This document shows, one piece after another, positions 40,301 to 49,686 of a DNA stretch of 64,000 nt. The notes beneath the pieces were generated by a model. The model did not search any database and had not been told where the DNA came from. It saw only the letters and a list, made by a program, of their open reading frames with translations. Position numbers and translations under genes: made by a program. Origin of the DNA: Lineus longissimus (lineage: Eukaryota; Nemertea; Pilidiophora; Heteronemertea; Lineidae); NCBI RefSeq assembly GCF_910592395.1, contig NC_088310.1, positions 17,739,501 to 17,803,500 of the forward strand, written 5' to 3'. Every line of letters begins with the position of its first letter. Position 1 is the stretch's first letter.

Positions 40301-43300
40301 ACCATCTAACTAGCTAATTGCCGATCCATTTGCGCGTACACCACGACAAAGCCGAACTTTTAACAAGCCGGGCGAATTTGGACCATCAAGCTTGGTGGGA
40401 CAAATTCGCTCGGCAATTTGTATCGGCAATGGATTGCCGAACCAATTTGTCGCGGCAATGTGGTGGTGTAAGTGCAATTGGTCCACCAATATTTCGTGGT
40501 GTAAGCGCAGCTCATATATGATCACGAGAAACTTCATTTATAACATTAGTAGTACCATGATAGGCCTACATGTATGTAAACATGAAGGGAATTTCCCTTT
40601 TGTCACCGTTCTACTCCTTCTAAAGCCTTTTCATCCAAGAGAGTTTAGTTTGTTGTAAAAACAATTTACTGTAATTTCCATGTGAAAAGAACAGCACGAA
40701 GGCTTCAAGAAACTTAATAAAAGCTTGAACAATTTTACATGTGTACAGGCTCGAAAGGGCACAGCAGTTTTTGCTGAAAAAGGGCACTTCCATGAATCCC
40801 TATCTCTGTAAATAAGTAACTACCTTCATCCTTTTTGTCAAATGATGTCCTATTGTCGCCTTGATTGATCTCCGTCCCATATTTCAATTTATGATATTTA
40901 GATCTGAAAAGAGACAACGATAGGATTATTTTCTTTACATCAATCATCACTTTCACTTTCAGGAAGGGTAGTAATCAAAGCAACCACTAGTGGGTTACAG
41001 AACAAAATATATTTACAGTCCTCTATGGAATGTGTCAATGTTGTACTGAAACCAATAGAAGTGAAACATGTATTTGACACAAACAAAGTTTTCCAACTGC
41101 ACAGATGCGGGGCTCTTCTAAACTAGGCTGACACCGGGGACCTAGTTGGAAGAAATCCTACGCCGTTGAAAAGTTTTGCCCTCTCTAGATCAAATGAGTG
41201 AACCAGACCGACCAAGAATCACACCCAGGGCCTAAGAGGTGACAGGCGCTAATGTTACCATTGTGCCACTCCAACAGCCCGATGATGGACTGCAACTAAC
41301 TGATATGATGGACTGCTACAGATAACCATGTATTTTAAACAAGCCCATCAGTCATGGCCAATTCACTACAGAGGCAGCTCTAGTCGACTCGACACATGCA
41401 TGGCCTATGGTCCATTGGCATCGACAGCTTTTTCACAGATCCCAATCGATAACGTGCTGGCTGCTAACCACGCTGTTCGATATTGGATTTACCAAGTTCA
41501 GTCATCCGTGAAAATCTATAGATTATACAATTGATTTTGTAAAAGCTGTTAATCTGCGCACAGGATGACAGTACATATCGCTGCATTGCCAACATATTAT
41601 GCTTCCAAGTCTGTCGGCACTTCCGTACATCAGGGTTTTTGTAGTCAAACCAGGTACTGAGGTAGGGCTGAGCTAGAGTTTCTTGACAAGATCTGAACTA
41701 AATGTTTTTACATTGTAAGTTAAGAATTTCAAAATTAAGGATTCTGGGCCAAGTTTTATGCTCCAAAAGACACAATTCAGCAATTGAGGGATTACCCAAG
41801 CCGTTTCTGAGTCTCACGGTTTCAAGTATCCATATAATCCAGCAAACTTCACCACTGAGAGCGATGGCACACTCACCTTTCTTGTTTTAAAGCGAATTCT
41901 AACATTTTTATCCTCCTAACCAAATCTTGTTTTAAATTCTCTTGTCCCTTTCGTTCACCTTGTAAGAATGCTATCCGTGCCTGAGGAAGAAAAAGGAGGA
42001 GAACGGTAAGCATAAATGTGCTGAAATAGACAACTGAACGGTAAGCATAAATGTGCTGAAATAGACAACTGAACAGTGAGCATAAATGTGCTGAAATAGA
42101 CAACTGAACGGTAAGCATAAACGTGCTGAAATAGACAACTGAACGGTAAGCATAAACGTGCTGAAATAGACAACTGAACGGTAAGCATAAATGTGCTGAA
42201 ATAGACAACTGAACGGTAAGCATAAATGTGCTGAAATAGACAACTGAACGGTAAGCATAAATGTGCTGAAATAGACAACTGAACGGTAAGCATAAATGTG
42301 CTGAAATAGACAACTGTATGGTAAGAATAAATGTGCTGAAATAGACAACTGAACGGTAAGCATAAATGTGCTGAAATAGACAACTGAATGGCAATCATAA
42401 ATGTGCTGAAATAGACAACTGAAAGGAAAGCATTCTGCAAAAGAGTAATTTCTCTCACTGTGACCTGCAACAGTCAACATGCCATGAGAACATAACAATA
42501 AATGTATCTATGTGAATAAACTTACATACACACCAACTAGAGAGGACTTCAAGCTGATTGAAAGAACAGTTCTTTCCAATCCTATGTACACTTTAAAAAA
42601 ATGTCCACACAAAACAACCAAAGGGCAATAAGATACACGGAAATTTAGTATAATTTTTGTTACATGTGTATGTTCAAACAAAACAATCACATTCTCATTC
42701 ATTCATGCAATTTTAATTATCTCCTTTATTCATATTTGGGAGATATTTTCATAATTGATTGAGAAGAGTTCAATGAACAAAACGAAATGTCAAAACTTCT
42801 TGATGAAGAACACTCAGCATACTCGTTGAATCTCTCATTCACACTATTGGCAAAGAACGAGAAACGTCGACAAGCAGTCCCACAGGTGAAATGAACCAAC
42901 TCGGAGCGTTCTGGCAGGACGTGATGATCAATACAGAGGACTTCAGTAATGTCATTGTCTGAAAGCACACAAACGTCAGTGATATCTCTCTACATACGGA
43001 ACGGAACATATTTATGAGAATGTGGTAATTTTCAAAGTTCACCCAGATCATGCAGATCACTGTCGCTGAAAGGGTGGATGTCGTCCTGGGTGCCGACAAA
43101 TGGTACCCAGGTTCGAGATCGACTGGACAATAAGCACCCTGGATGCTATTACACTAGACAAATAGCACCCAGCTTCTTTTTGCCTGGCTTACAGATCTTA
43201 GGGACGAGGACGTTTCTTGCAATCTCGTTTTATCTCGCGCCGTGGTACTTGCGGCATTAGCAGTGCGCGAAATAAAAAGAACAGATAAACAGAAAAAAAC

Positions 43301-46300
43301 ATGTTTAGGCCTATAGGTTCTTTATCTCTCTCCCCTTAGAGACGAATACCCCGTTTGAATAAGATGGAATTGATGAAAGAAAGGTTTTTAGAGCGCGGTT
43401 GGAAACAGGGACGGTCGCCATCTTGCAAAATGATGGTTATCGTGACAAGTGACCTCCGTGAGCGTGGGGCCAACCTCGGTTATAGGTATAGAAAAAGTGT
43501 AGAAGAAGCTGGGTGCTGTTTGTCTAGTGTAATGGCACCCAGGGTGCTTATTGTCCAGTCGATCTGGCACCTGGGTACCATTTGTCAGCACCCAGGACGA
43601 CATCCACCCTTTCAGCATCACTGTCCCTATCACATTCCCCCCTCCCGCCAAAATGAGAGCACAGGTCTTGGTCCTTCAACCTGTGATAATGAAACCTTAA
43701 ATCTTTATAAATCAATCCACTTCTCCGTAAAATGTTTTTCAAACGAGTGTGCATGTATACTTGAACAGTTACACTGATGACTGATGCAGATCAAATGACC
43801 GCATCCTGATGCTACATCTAAAACCATGTGATCAGAGAATTATGGATCGCAAATTAAGAGCCACAGATCAAAGGAAACAAAAGATATGGCACATTGCTAC
43901 TGTGCATGCAATGTACATGGAATACAAACAGCCAAGGTTGTAGTACGGCTGCTCATGCACAACAGAATGCAGAGAGGTCCACACATCGAGTGAATGATTC
44001 ATCCCGGCTATGTATCATTGATGGCTAGCCATGGGGGTCGACCCTATATATAGAAGAAGCCAGATCTATAAATTGGATTATTGGAAACAATAACAAAGCG
44101 GGCAGCTGATGATTGTTGGAAGGATGCTGCGGTACAGTGAAATATTGCTGGTGGTTCGCAGGGTGGAGGGGGACCTGTTTGGCTTAGGCAGGTGTTCTGA
44201 AGTCAAATGGAAGTGAAGAGGGAGCAGGCCTACATGAAGTTTGCACTACCGTGCACATACCACTGTACTTTAGAAGGGCCTGTACAATGCTGGAAGTAGC
44301 ACAACGGCACACTGATGCGATGAATGTCAACCTGGGTAGCCAGAATCGCCCCCACTCAAATATCGCAACAAAAAGCAAAAGATGTTACGAGAAAAACTTG
44401 TGACAACTTACTTTTTACAACTGACATCAAATAAACATATGCAACGAAATTCTCTTCCATATATTACAGTTGAACCTCTCTATTAAGGACACCCTTTGGA
44501 CTGACTGGTGCTGTCCTTAATAGAGAGGTGTCGTGATTAGAGAGGTCAAATTGAATGGAAATGACCAATTTGGGACCAAAACGAGTGTCCTTAATAGAGA
44601 GGTTGTCCTTAATAGAAAGGTGTCCGTTATGGGAGGTTCCATTGTATCATGCACTTTTAAAACAAACTGTCCTCAAACTAATTTTACAAAAGGTGCATCA
44701 GCCAGGTTGCCAATATATAACCACTTCAGCCCTTGAAACTACAGGGCATAATGCGATGGGTTAGCGGCAATTTCATGAAGCATCCTGCCAGTCCAAATAG
44801 TGAAAAGCGAGGAGGAGTTTCTGTTTTTTGTATCACAGACATGACAGAAGAGTAGCGGCAACTGGTTGCCTTCAACGTATCGAGCAGTCGACAGTCTTCT
44901 GGTTGTCATGGTGCCATTCCTGAACAGCTCGGCACAAGTCCCCTTGTATTGCAATGCACTGACTGACACATGCGTAATCACAAACAGATATCTAAGGCTG
45001 TCTTCCTTTCACTTATTAAAAAAATATTTCATTTTGCATGAACCCTTGTCAATTGCTCCGCTAATTAGCCAATGTTTAAGACTGTACCCCAAGCTTCTCT
45101 CGTTTCGACTGCCACAGTAGTATATAAAGCCTAGTATCAAGTACTAAGTACAGCTTTGCTGGGAAGATTTTTATTTTCAGAGAGAGATATGATTTGTACA
45201 TACATAGATACCAGACTCAATGCAAATATGTGGTAAGTCCTATGTAAGTTGAATGTTCATGGATACCACGATGATCTCAGGTAGATATATTAGCACTGGT
45301 TCCACAGCACAAGCCTCAGACAACCTTCAGAGGCTGCCTTCACCGGAGCAAGTCAGACTCACATCCCTGACCAACCACGATGCTATGAGTATGAAGTACA
45401 CAAAATGGGTAGGCAGTACTTGGACCTGGAGCAGAAGATCCAGGACTGACAACTTCAAGCAGGCCTGTTGAAATGACCTAACCCGAGACTTTCTCTGGAC
45501 ACAGAATTTGATTCCAAATAGTTGTGAAACCATAGTGGCACGCAAAAATGCTCGTCTGGCCAGGAAGAGGACAAGGAGCAGCCTCTGGCAAATAGAAGAT
45601 GAACTAACCACAGCAAAAGGTGAATCGAGTAGATTTCCCTGAACAAACTACACGCCAGAGCGGACAGGTCTGGAATCTTGCGATACCGTTAGTAATTCTT
45701 CAATGCGAGAGTAGGAGTTCAGAGTTAGTAATCCAGGTTTATTTCTGTATGGACAAGCTAGCATTTAGCCTGGCATACCTGCTCGACCAGAATACAGAGC
45801 ATGACATTTTCTGCCAAAGCACCTGGTTAGAGATTGATCATTCATAGAGATACAGATATACCTGGCCAGGCGCCAAGCTACGCTGAATGTCTTATTTTAC
45901 TATCAGACAAGTTCAAGACGCTTCCACACCTTTGCTGAACGCAGGCGAAATGCCCTCAACTTTTTCTGCTCTTGCACCTGAGTCTATGAAGCACAGTGAC
46001 TCCATCCAAAGAACACTTCTGTGGATTGACAATTTACCACTTTTTTCACCGACAATGCAGCAATTAGACTAATAAATTAGAGTAAAAGGACCCTCACATT
46101 TGGACTCAACTACATCATTTCACTTTCGTTTCTTTAAGGGCAGAGTGAGCCAGGCAGGGAAAACCTCAGCGCGGCAACTGACGTTCAGAATGCAAGATCC
46201 CTTATGAAAAGGTCAGCTGAAACGTGATGGGAACAGAGAATGTTGAGAGTATTACAATGCCAACCTTGTTCAGTTGTGAGAACACTACGTTCGCAGGTCT

Positions 46301-49300
46301 TGGCTACTTCTGTGAAAGCAAAACCCGGCCCAAGGTTGCACATGTACGAACATCATCAATCATGTCAATCATACTATAGGCTACCAATGAATATAGCGAG
46401 AACATTGGCCACAATCCAAGTTTACAGCTCACTCAGACCTGGAACAAAATAGGCTGGCAACATTTTCAGCCCCGCATCTTTATTTAATTGGTGGCAACAA
46501 TTAAATTAAAGACGACTTTCAAACACTAATTCGGAACCCAAAGGGAGGTCTATAAAATATGTAAAATAGGTAATTATTTTTAAAACTTTTCAAGAGCTCC
46601 AGGTATGTACATGTAGCATCAGTTACAATTTAGCTCAGCAAACGAAAAATCAAATTGATTCTCTTGTTGGGAGGTGACCTAACAATTGGTACAGATGTTT
46701 TTAATACTTTTGTCATTCTGCTCACTTTTAAGTGAAAAGCTCAATGTCTTAGTGTTCATGAATTAAATACATCGTAACCCATGATTAATATGATGTCCGT
46801 GACTGAATCTTGAATTCTAATTGGTAGGCCTACATACAAGCGGCACCTGACCAATTCAAGTCCTGGTAATAATTGCGCAAGACCAAGTCATGTTATCCGA
46901 GGTCATCCCCTCCAGGGGTGAAAACATTGCCGACAACAGATACATCATGGTTGATTATCATGCTGAGACCATTTGAACGGTCAAGACAAAACCGAACAAC
47001 TGCACGAGGTGCCAAGCGATTGCCACAGGGTCTGGTAGTATTTTAGCCCTAGCGACATTAAGCTGCATATCCATAGACTGTTCCCTTCAACTTGCGGACT
47101 TGCGATATTGTTTCCATTGTCTCAATTACATGGTACGTTCAAAAGCGTTTGGAGCGTGGCTTGCCACAAGGTAACAAGTGAACACAGAAAAGGGAAAAAC
47201 TGCCCGAGGGAACATTCTACAGGGTGGCCCAAAATTATTTTCCCTTGCACAATGGAATTCTATTGTGTATCCATTGTGTGAGGGAAGATATTTCTGGGCC
47301 ACCTTGTAGATGGATATGCAGCCTTATGTTCATTGCGTGATGTGAACAGCATAGCATATTAGCCCAATCAATTAATATATACATGCACTACGCAGTTCAA
47401 CTCACTTGGTATGCAGTTGAATGGTTTATGTACTAACTACCACTCAACTAAACCACAACACAACACAAAGTTGCCCCAATGTTAATCCAACCAAATACGT
47501 GCCCCAATAAAGACCATGTGTAAGTAGGTGCGCTTCATGTAAGGTAAACAAACTTTTGAAAATACACCAGGGGAGTCTACTAAATCTTTGTGGACTTTGA
47601 ATTGGTGTGGTGGACCCTCTGCAAATATAGCATTCCCAACCATCCAGGCCATAAAATTGTAGCCAATACATAAATGCAGGTCACTGGTCACCCTAAGTTT
47701 CAAGATCTGAATGTCAGCAATAATACAATTTGCCTCTGAAACCACATCTGTAACATGAGGTCCAGCTGAATTTGTTATGAGAAAATTGCTACATTACTGG
47801 CTTGTAAAATCAAAGGGGTTTACAATATACATGCACAAGTACAGCAACCCCAGGCCCCAACAAGTACCCTTGTCACAAGCAAGCTTCTGTTCAGGATGGT
47901 TGAACTATACTATAGTTGGGAAGTCGGCTTAGGCCTCATACTATAGTTGGGAGAGCCAAGGTCACCGCTGATAACAGGGACTGCCTGACAGCTGGTAGTC
48001 TACAATTATGATTCAACACTCGCTCTAGATGCAATTGTGACAGCTCTTGATTGTGATAATTACCATGGTATTCAATACATTGTCTGTCACAGTAAAACTG
48101 TAGACTGCACTTATTCAGATATAACCTGAACTACAGTGGCAAGAGAAGATACATTGTACATGTAGGTCCCAAGCAAGATGGCTTGATGGAAGAAAGGTTT
48201 TGACAAACAAACCAGAGCCAAAACAAAACAAAGCCAAAGGCGCACGCTCAGAACACATCAGTCTAAGTGACAGTCATACATTTCACCTGGAACAAAGGGC
48301 CACAGTGGCTTATGGCATTGTCTGAAGTCGGCTTAGGCCTTTTGACGTGTTCCGAGTGTGTGCATTTGGTTTGTTTGTTTGGCTCCGATTCGTCTTTGTC
48401 AAAAAGGCTTGTCAGATTCCTGAGGTGATGTATCGCATGACATGCGACGTTACATTGTCAGCATTCACCAAGCCTTGAAACTTGAATTTGCGCAGTTTCA
48501 TCAGTTGTTGTACTTGTAGATCTTCTCGTTATATACTATTATCTGGCATCAGCACATAATTTGATGATCGACAACATGTTTCACCATGGCAGCTGCTGAA
48601 ACAAGGCCATATAAAACCACCAGAGTCAATACTTTAGCTTTGGTTCTTGTGGTGTAGCAGTTGCAGACATGACTCAAGAGACAGTGAGACTGGCTTGTTG
48701 TTGACTTTTTCACCCACTCACACTGAACTTCTAACAAACAATACACCTAGAAACATGATAAATGCATTAAAATCCTCGGTGGAAAATCATGATTACCTCT
48801 TCCAGAATGTGATGAAATATTTGCATCAATCAAGGCGTTTTACTAGGTGCGATATCGAAACAAAAACACTGCTAGTGACGCATAAAACAAGGCGATGTAT
48901 TCAAGGTCGCCATCTTGAATTCAATATGGCGGACATACTTTTGCCTGGCATAAAAATTCTTTCCATTTAGGCACGTTTGTTATGAATTCTGGCCGCATTC
49001 AAGGGCTGATCCTGTATTGTGGTCGATGCCGGGTTTCGAATGAATACTCAGCCATGGCTAAATATCTGTTATGAGATTGTATAGTTTGTAAAATGCATAG
49101 AAAACAACCAAAAATACCTGTAATTCTGCTCTTTCCACTTCCCACTGCGATCTTTCCATCTCAAAACGGGCCCATTCAGTCTGTAAAAAGTGCAATATTC
49201 CGGGCATAGAATAGTGTGTCCGCTGTAACTGTTGTTCATCATGTATCATTTTACCACTTAGTCCTAATCCACCCGATCCAGGGCCAAGCCCGCCGCCGTG

Positions 49301-49324
49301 ATTAGAAGAACCGTCGTCCATCAT
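24560..49324 (-). CDS. STRN3: Striatin (STRN/STRN3 family), complete, 18 exons, 781 aa
   Basis: Exons in transcript order: 49118-49324, 41877-41980, 40824-40903, 38226-38307, 37665-37829, 37163-37291, 36747-36804, 36232-36367, 34866-34973, 34067-34204, 29334-29452, 28863-29038, 27971-28140, 27173-27340, 26290-26430, 25594-25701, 25065-25151, 24560-24729. All phases agree and sum to 2346 nt (781 aa plus stop); human striatins are 780-797 aa. Domains: caveolin-binding-like ILHFLQTEWARFEMER (~45-60); coiled coil ARIAFLQGERKGQENLK (~70-130); calmodulin-binding-like TWRQGRQLLRQYLQEIGY, then LDVRSARVRALLGL; acidic FDFLSSDNVDDDEDE; KLKEQYKKERKGKKGV; a WD40 propeller from ~450 to the end (SHFDGVRSLAFHPEDPVLIT, HTDAVWCLAVHQ, SGKMIHSMVAHLDAVTSL), ending ADALAKVFV. 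Striatins scaffold PP2A and GCKIII kinases in STRIPAK complexes. The gene is probably the single pre-duplication homologue; the symbol follows its AP4S1 linkage. Divergent from AP4S1. Confidence 0.97.
26721..26995. repeat. 39-bp minisatellite in a striatin intron
   Basis: Seven units start at 26721, 26760, 26799, 26838, 26877, 26916 and 26955, each with GCTCTGGGGCACTTTGGCAG and CTCTAGGA. The period is a multiple of three, so it leaves open frames on both strands. It lies between WD40 exons 26290-26430 and 27173-27340. Confidence 0.95.
27594..27850. repeat. 64-bp tandem repeat, 4 units, striatin intron
   Basis: GAGCCAATGGAATAACAAAC and TTTACTCTGGATGCAGTTCG recur at 27609, 27673, 27737 and 27801. 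The array sits ~120 bp from exon 27971-28140 on its downstream side in transcript sense. Confidence 0.92.
28191..28386. mobile_element. Foldback MITE with ~37-bp terminal inverted repeats
   Basis: Left end ATATGTGACCCGTCACAGCA and right end TGCTGTGACGGGTCACATAT are inverted copies, extended by CATGTCGC / GCGACATG. Total length is ~196 bp with no coding sequence. It lies ~50 bp from the acceptor side of exon 27971-28140. Confidence 0.85.
28380..28665. repeat. 143-bp tandem duplication, with TAACTGATA runs
   Basis: The segment starting CACATATTCCCACGAG at 28380 is repeated at 28523. Each copy contains four or five ATAACTGAT units and ends in CAGGTTCTAGGGTTG. The first copy overlaps the right end of the adjacent MITE, so the duplication followed the insertion. 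Confidence 0.9.
29491..29652. mobile_element. MITE family B (TA-flanked, pogo/Tigger-like termini), copy 1
   Basis: Begins TA-CAGTAGAACC and ends GGTTCCACTG-TA. Internal sequence has mirrored TATTAAGGACACC / TCCTTAATAGAGAGG and TTTGGGACCAAAACTAGTG. TA duplication and CAGT...ACTG termini fit Tc1-mariner/pogo-type non-autonomous elements. It is in the striatin intron next to exon 29334-29452. Confidence 0.82.
30170..30260. repeat. Short tandem motif GCGGCAGATATTTG, 4 copies
   Basis: GGCAGATATTTG recurs four times at 22-28 bp spacing within a striatin intron. Confidence 0.8.
31305..33578. mobile_element. ~2.3-kb non-autonomous DNA element with TTTTTAGCTCA ends and hairpin termini
   Basis: The left end TTTTTAGCTCA is matched by inverted TGAGCTAAAAA at 33568-33578. 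The left terminus also forms a hairpin (stem GCTCACCTCT, loop TAGC), and the right has GCTGAC-TTT-GTCAGC. Next to the left end is a CGT microsatellite (31345-31400), followed by three diverged ~290-bp units (~31411, 31705, 31995) each carrying GGCACGTTTC, TTGGTACACAT, CACCAGGGGGC-like and TCAAGGTCACAGAGGTC. Near the right end is a GGAT run (33494-33510). No transposase is visible. It fills much of the striatin intron between 29452 and 34067. The exact right boundary is inferred from the inverted match. Confidence 0.65.
33590..33751. mobile_element. MITE family B, copy 2 (degenerate right end)
   Basis: TACAGTGGAACCTCACTATT at the left, the shared core GGGACTGAC and GAGAGGTCAAATTGAATGG, and a drifted right end GAGATTCCACTGAA. 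It abuts the end of the 2.3-kb element. Confidence 0.75.
35070..35375. repeat. ~175-bp imperfect tandem duplication, striatin intron
   Basis: CCCAGGCAACCACTGCCATG occurs at ~35074 and ~35249, each followed by TGCCATCCAAAATGGCCTTC and later AATACCCAAGGCCCC. In the first copy the AAAATGGCCTTC unit is itself triplicated. Confidence 0.85.
38530..38810. repeat. 70-bp tandem repeat, 4 units, striatin intron
   Basis: GGAATCAATGAATCTGTACA recurs at ~38535, 38604, 38674 and 38744, with TTAACACTACCTGGACAAGT in each unit. It lies ~220 bp from exon 38226-38307, on its acceptor side. Confidence 0.93.
40107..40508. mobile_element. Putative foldback element, GCACTTACACCACC termini
   Basis: The left end GCACTTACACCACC is matched by inverted GTGGTGTAAGCGC at the right, and GGTGGTGTAAGTGC occurs again inside. 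The ~400-bp interior is GC-richer than its surroundings and non-coding. Ends are approximate and no target duplication was resolved. Confidence 0.5.
42005..42425. repeat. 35-bp minisatellite abutting striatin exon 2, 12 units
   Basis: The unit GGTAAGCATAAATGTGCTGA-AATAGACAACTGAAC repeats twelve times with few changes. It begins ~25 bp from the 3' splice site of exon 41877-41980. Read in gene sense each unit contains GTCTATTTCAG, a polypyrimidine-AG acceptor-like motif. The period is not a multiple of three and no unit has a minus-strand stop, so all three minus frames stay open for ~170 codons; these frames are not a gene. Confidence 0.97.
43065..43616. mobile_element. Foldback element with ~110-bp inverted arms
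   Basis: The left arm from GCTGAAAGGGTGGATGTCGT runs to ~43173, with motifs CACCCTGGATGCTATTACAC and TAGCACCCAGCTTC. It is repeated inverted at ~43505-43616, ending ACGACATCCACCCTTTCAGC. The arms flank ~330 bp of unrelated sequence with no transposase. Located in striatin intron 1. Confidence 0.85.
44465..44646. mobile_element. MITE family B, copy 3
   Basis: Runs from TACAGTTGAACCTCTCTATT to GGGAGGTTCCATTGTA, with the core GACTGACTGGTGCTGTCC. An internal TCCTTAATAGAGAGGT unit is present twice. Located in striatin intron 1. Confidence 0.82.
47218..47308. mobile_element. Mariner-type palindromic MITE, ~91 bp
   Basis: TA-CAGGGTGGCCCAAAATTA at the left and GGGCCACCTTG-TA at the right are inverted copies, with TCCCTTGCACAATGGA / TCCATTGTGTGAGGGA inside. 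The CAGGGTGNCC terminus with TA target duplication is typical of mariner elements. Confidence 0.85.
48198..48405. mobile_element. Foldback MITE, ~60-bp arms, striatin intron 1
   Basis: TTTTGACAAACAAACCAGAG...CGCTCAGAACAC is matched inverted by GTGTTCCGAGTGTG...CGTCTTTGTCAAAA. There is no coding content. Confidence 0.7.
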
Positions 49325-49353
49325 CTCGAAAATTTTCTTGACATGGCCGCCAT
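49321..49353 (-). promoter_or_regulatory. Upstream ORF overlapping the striatin start (ATGA)
   Basis: On the minus strand an ATG at 49353-49351 opens a 10-codon frame (MAAMSRKFSR) whose stop TGA (49323-49321) overlaps the striatin ATG (49324-49322) as ATGA. The same frame is open further upstream, to an ATG at 49566, if transcription starts there. Such an overlap could tune translation of striatin by termination-reinitiation. Whether it lies in the mRNA depends on the unmapped start site. Confidence 0.5.
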
Positions 49354-49686
49354 TAACAAATTTCTATAGAGGGCGCTACAAGCTAGCATGACGTCATTAG
49401 GAAAATGATAATGTACTAATGTCGTCTTTTCATCAATATTCAGACTTTCAGCTTCTGCTTGTGCATGAGTCACTATTTCTGCACTGATATACGTGTGTGT
49501 ACAGTGGCATAGCCTTGAAATAGACACCCTGAACCACTCAAAAGCCCATGTAATCGTCTGAAACACCAGCAGTAATTATTTTTGGAACTCTCCTTTTGAT
49601 AGAGGGCCATTTTTGTCATTTTCTAGCAGACTAATTTAATTGACAGGTGCTCCCTGTCAATCAATTAGAGACAATTAAGCCAAGGG
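49325..49686. promoter_or_regulatory. Divergent STRN3/AP4S1 promoter region
   Basis: Only 362 bp separate the two start codons, which point away from each other. The interval holds a full palindromic CRE (TGACGTCA, 49389-49396) and YY1-like cores on the striatin side (GGCCGCCAT, 49344-49352) and near the AP4S1 side (GGCCATTTT, ~49603). No TATA box is evident. These motifs fit a housekeeping bidirectional promoter; activity is inferred. Confidence 0.65.

Noticed and set aside
41873-42498. Three overlapping 170-residue minus frames (SAHLCLPFSCLFQHIYAYRS type)
   Set aside because: Produced by the 35-bp array without stop codons. Only the final part (ARIAFLQGERKG onward) is coding, as striatin exon 2.
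43355-43777. 140-residue plus frame and its 87-residue mirror
   Set aside because: Created by the inverted arms of the 43065-43616 foldback element.
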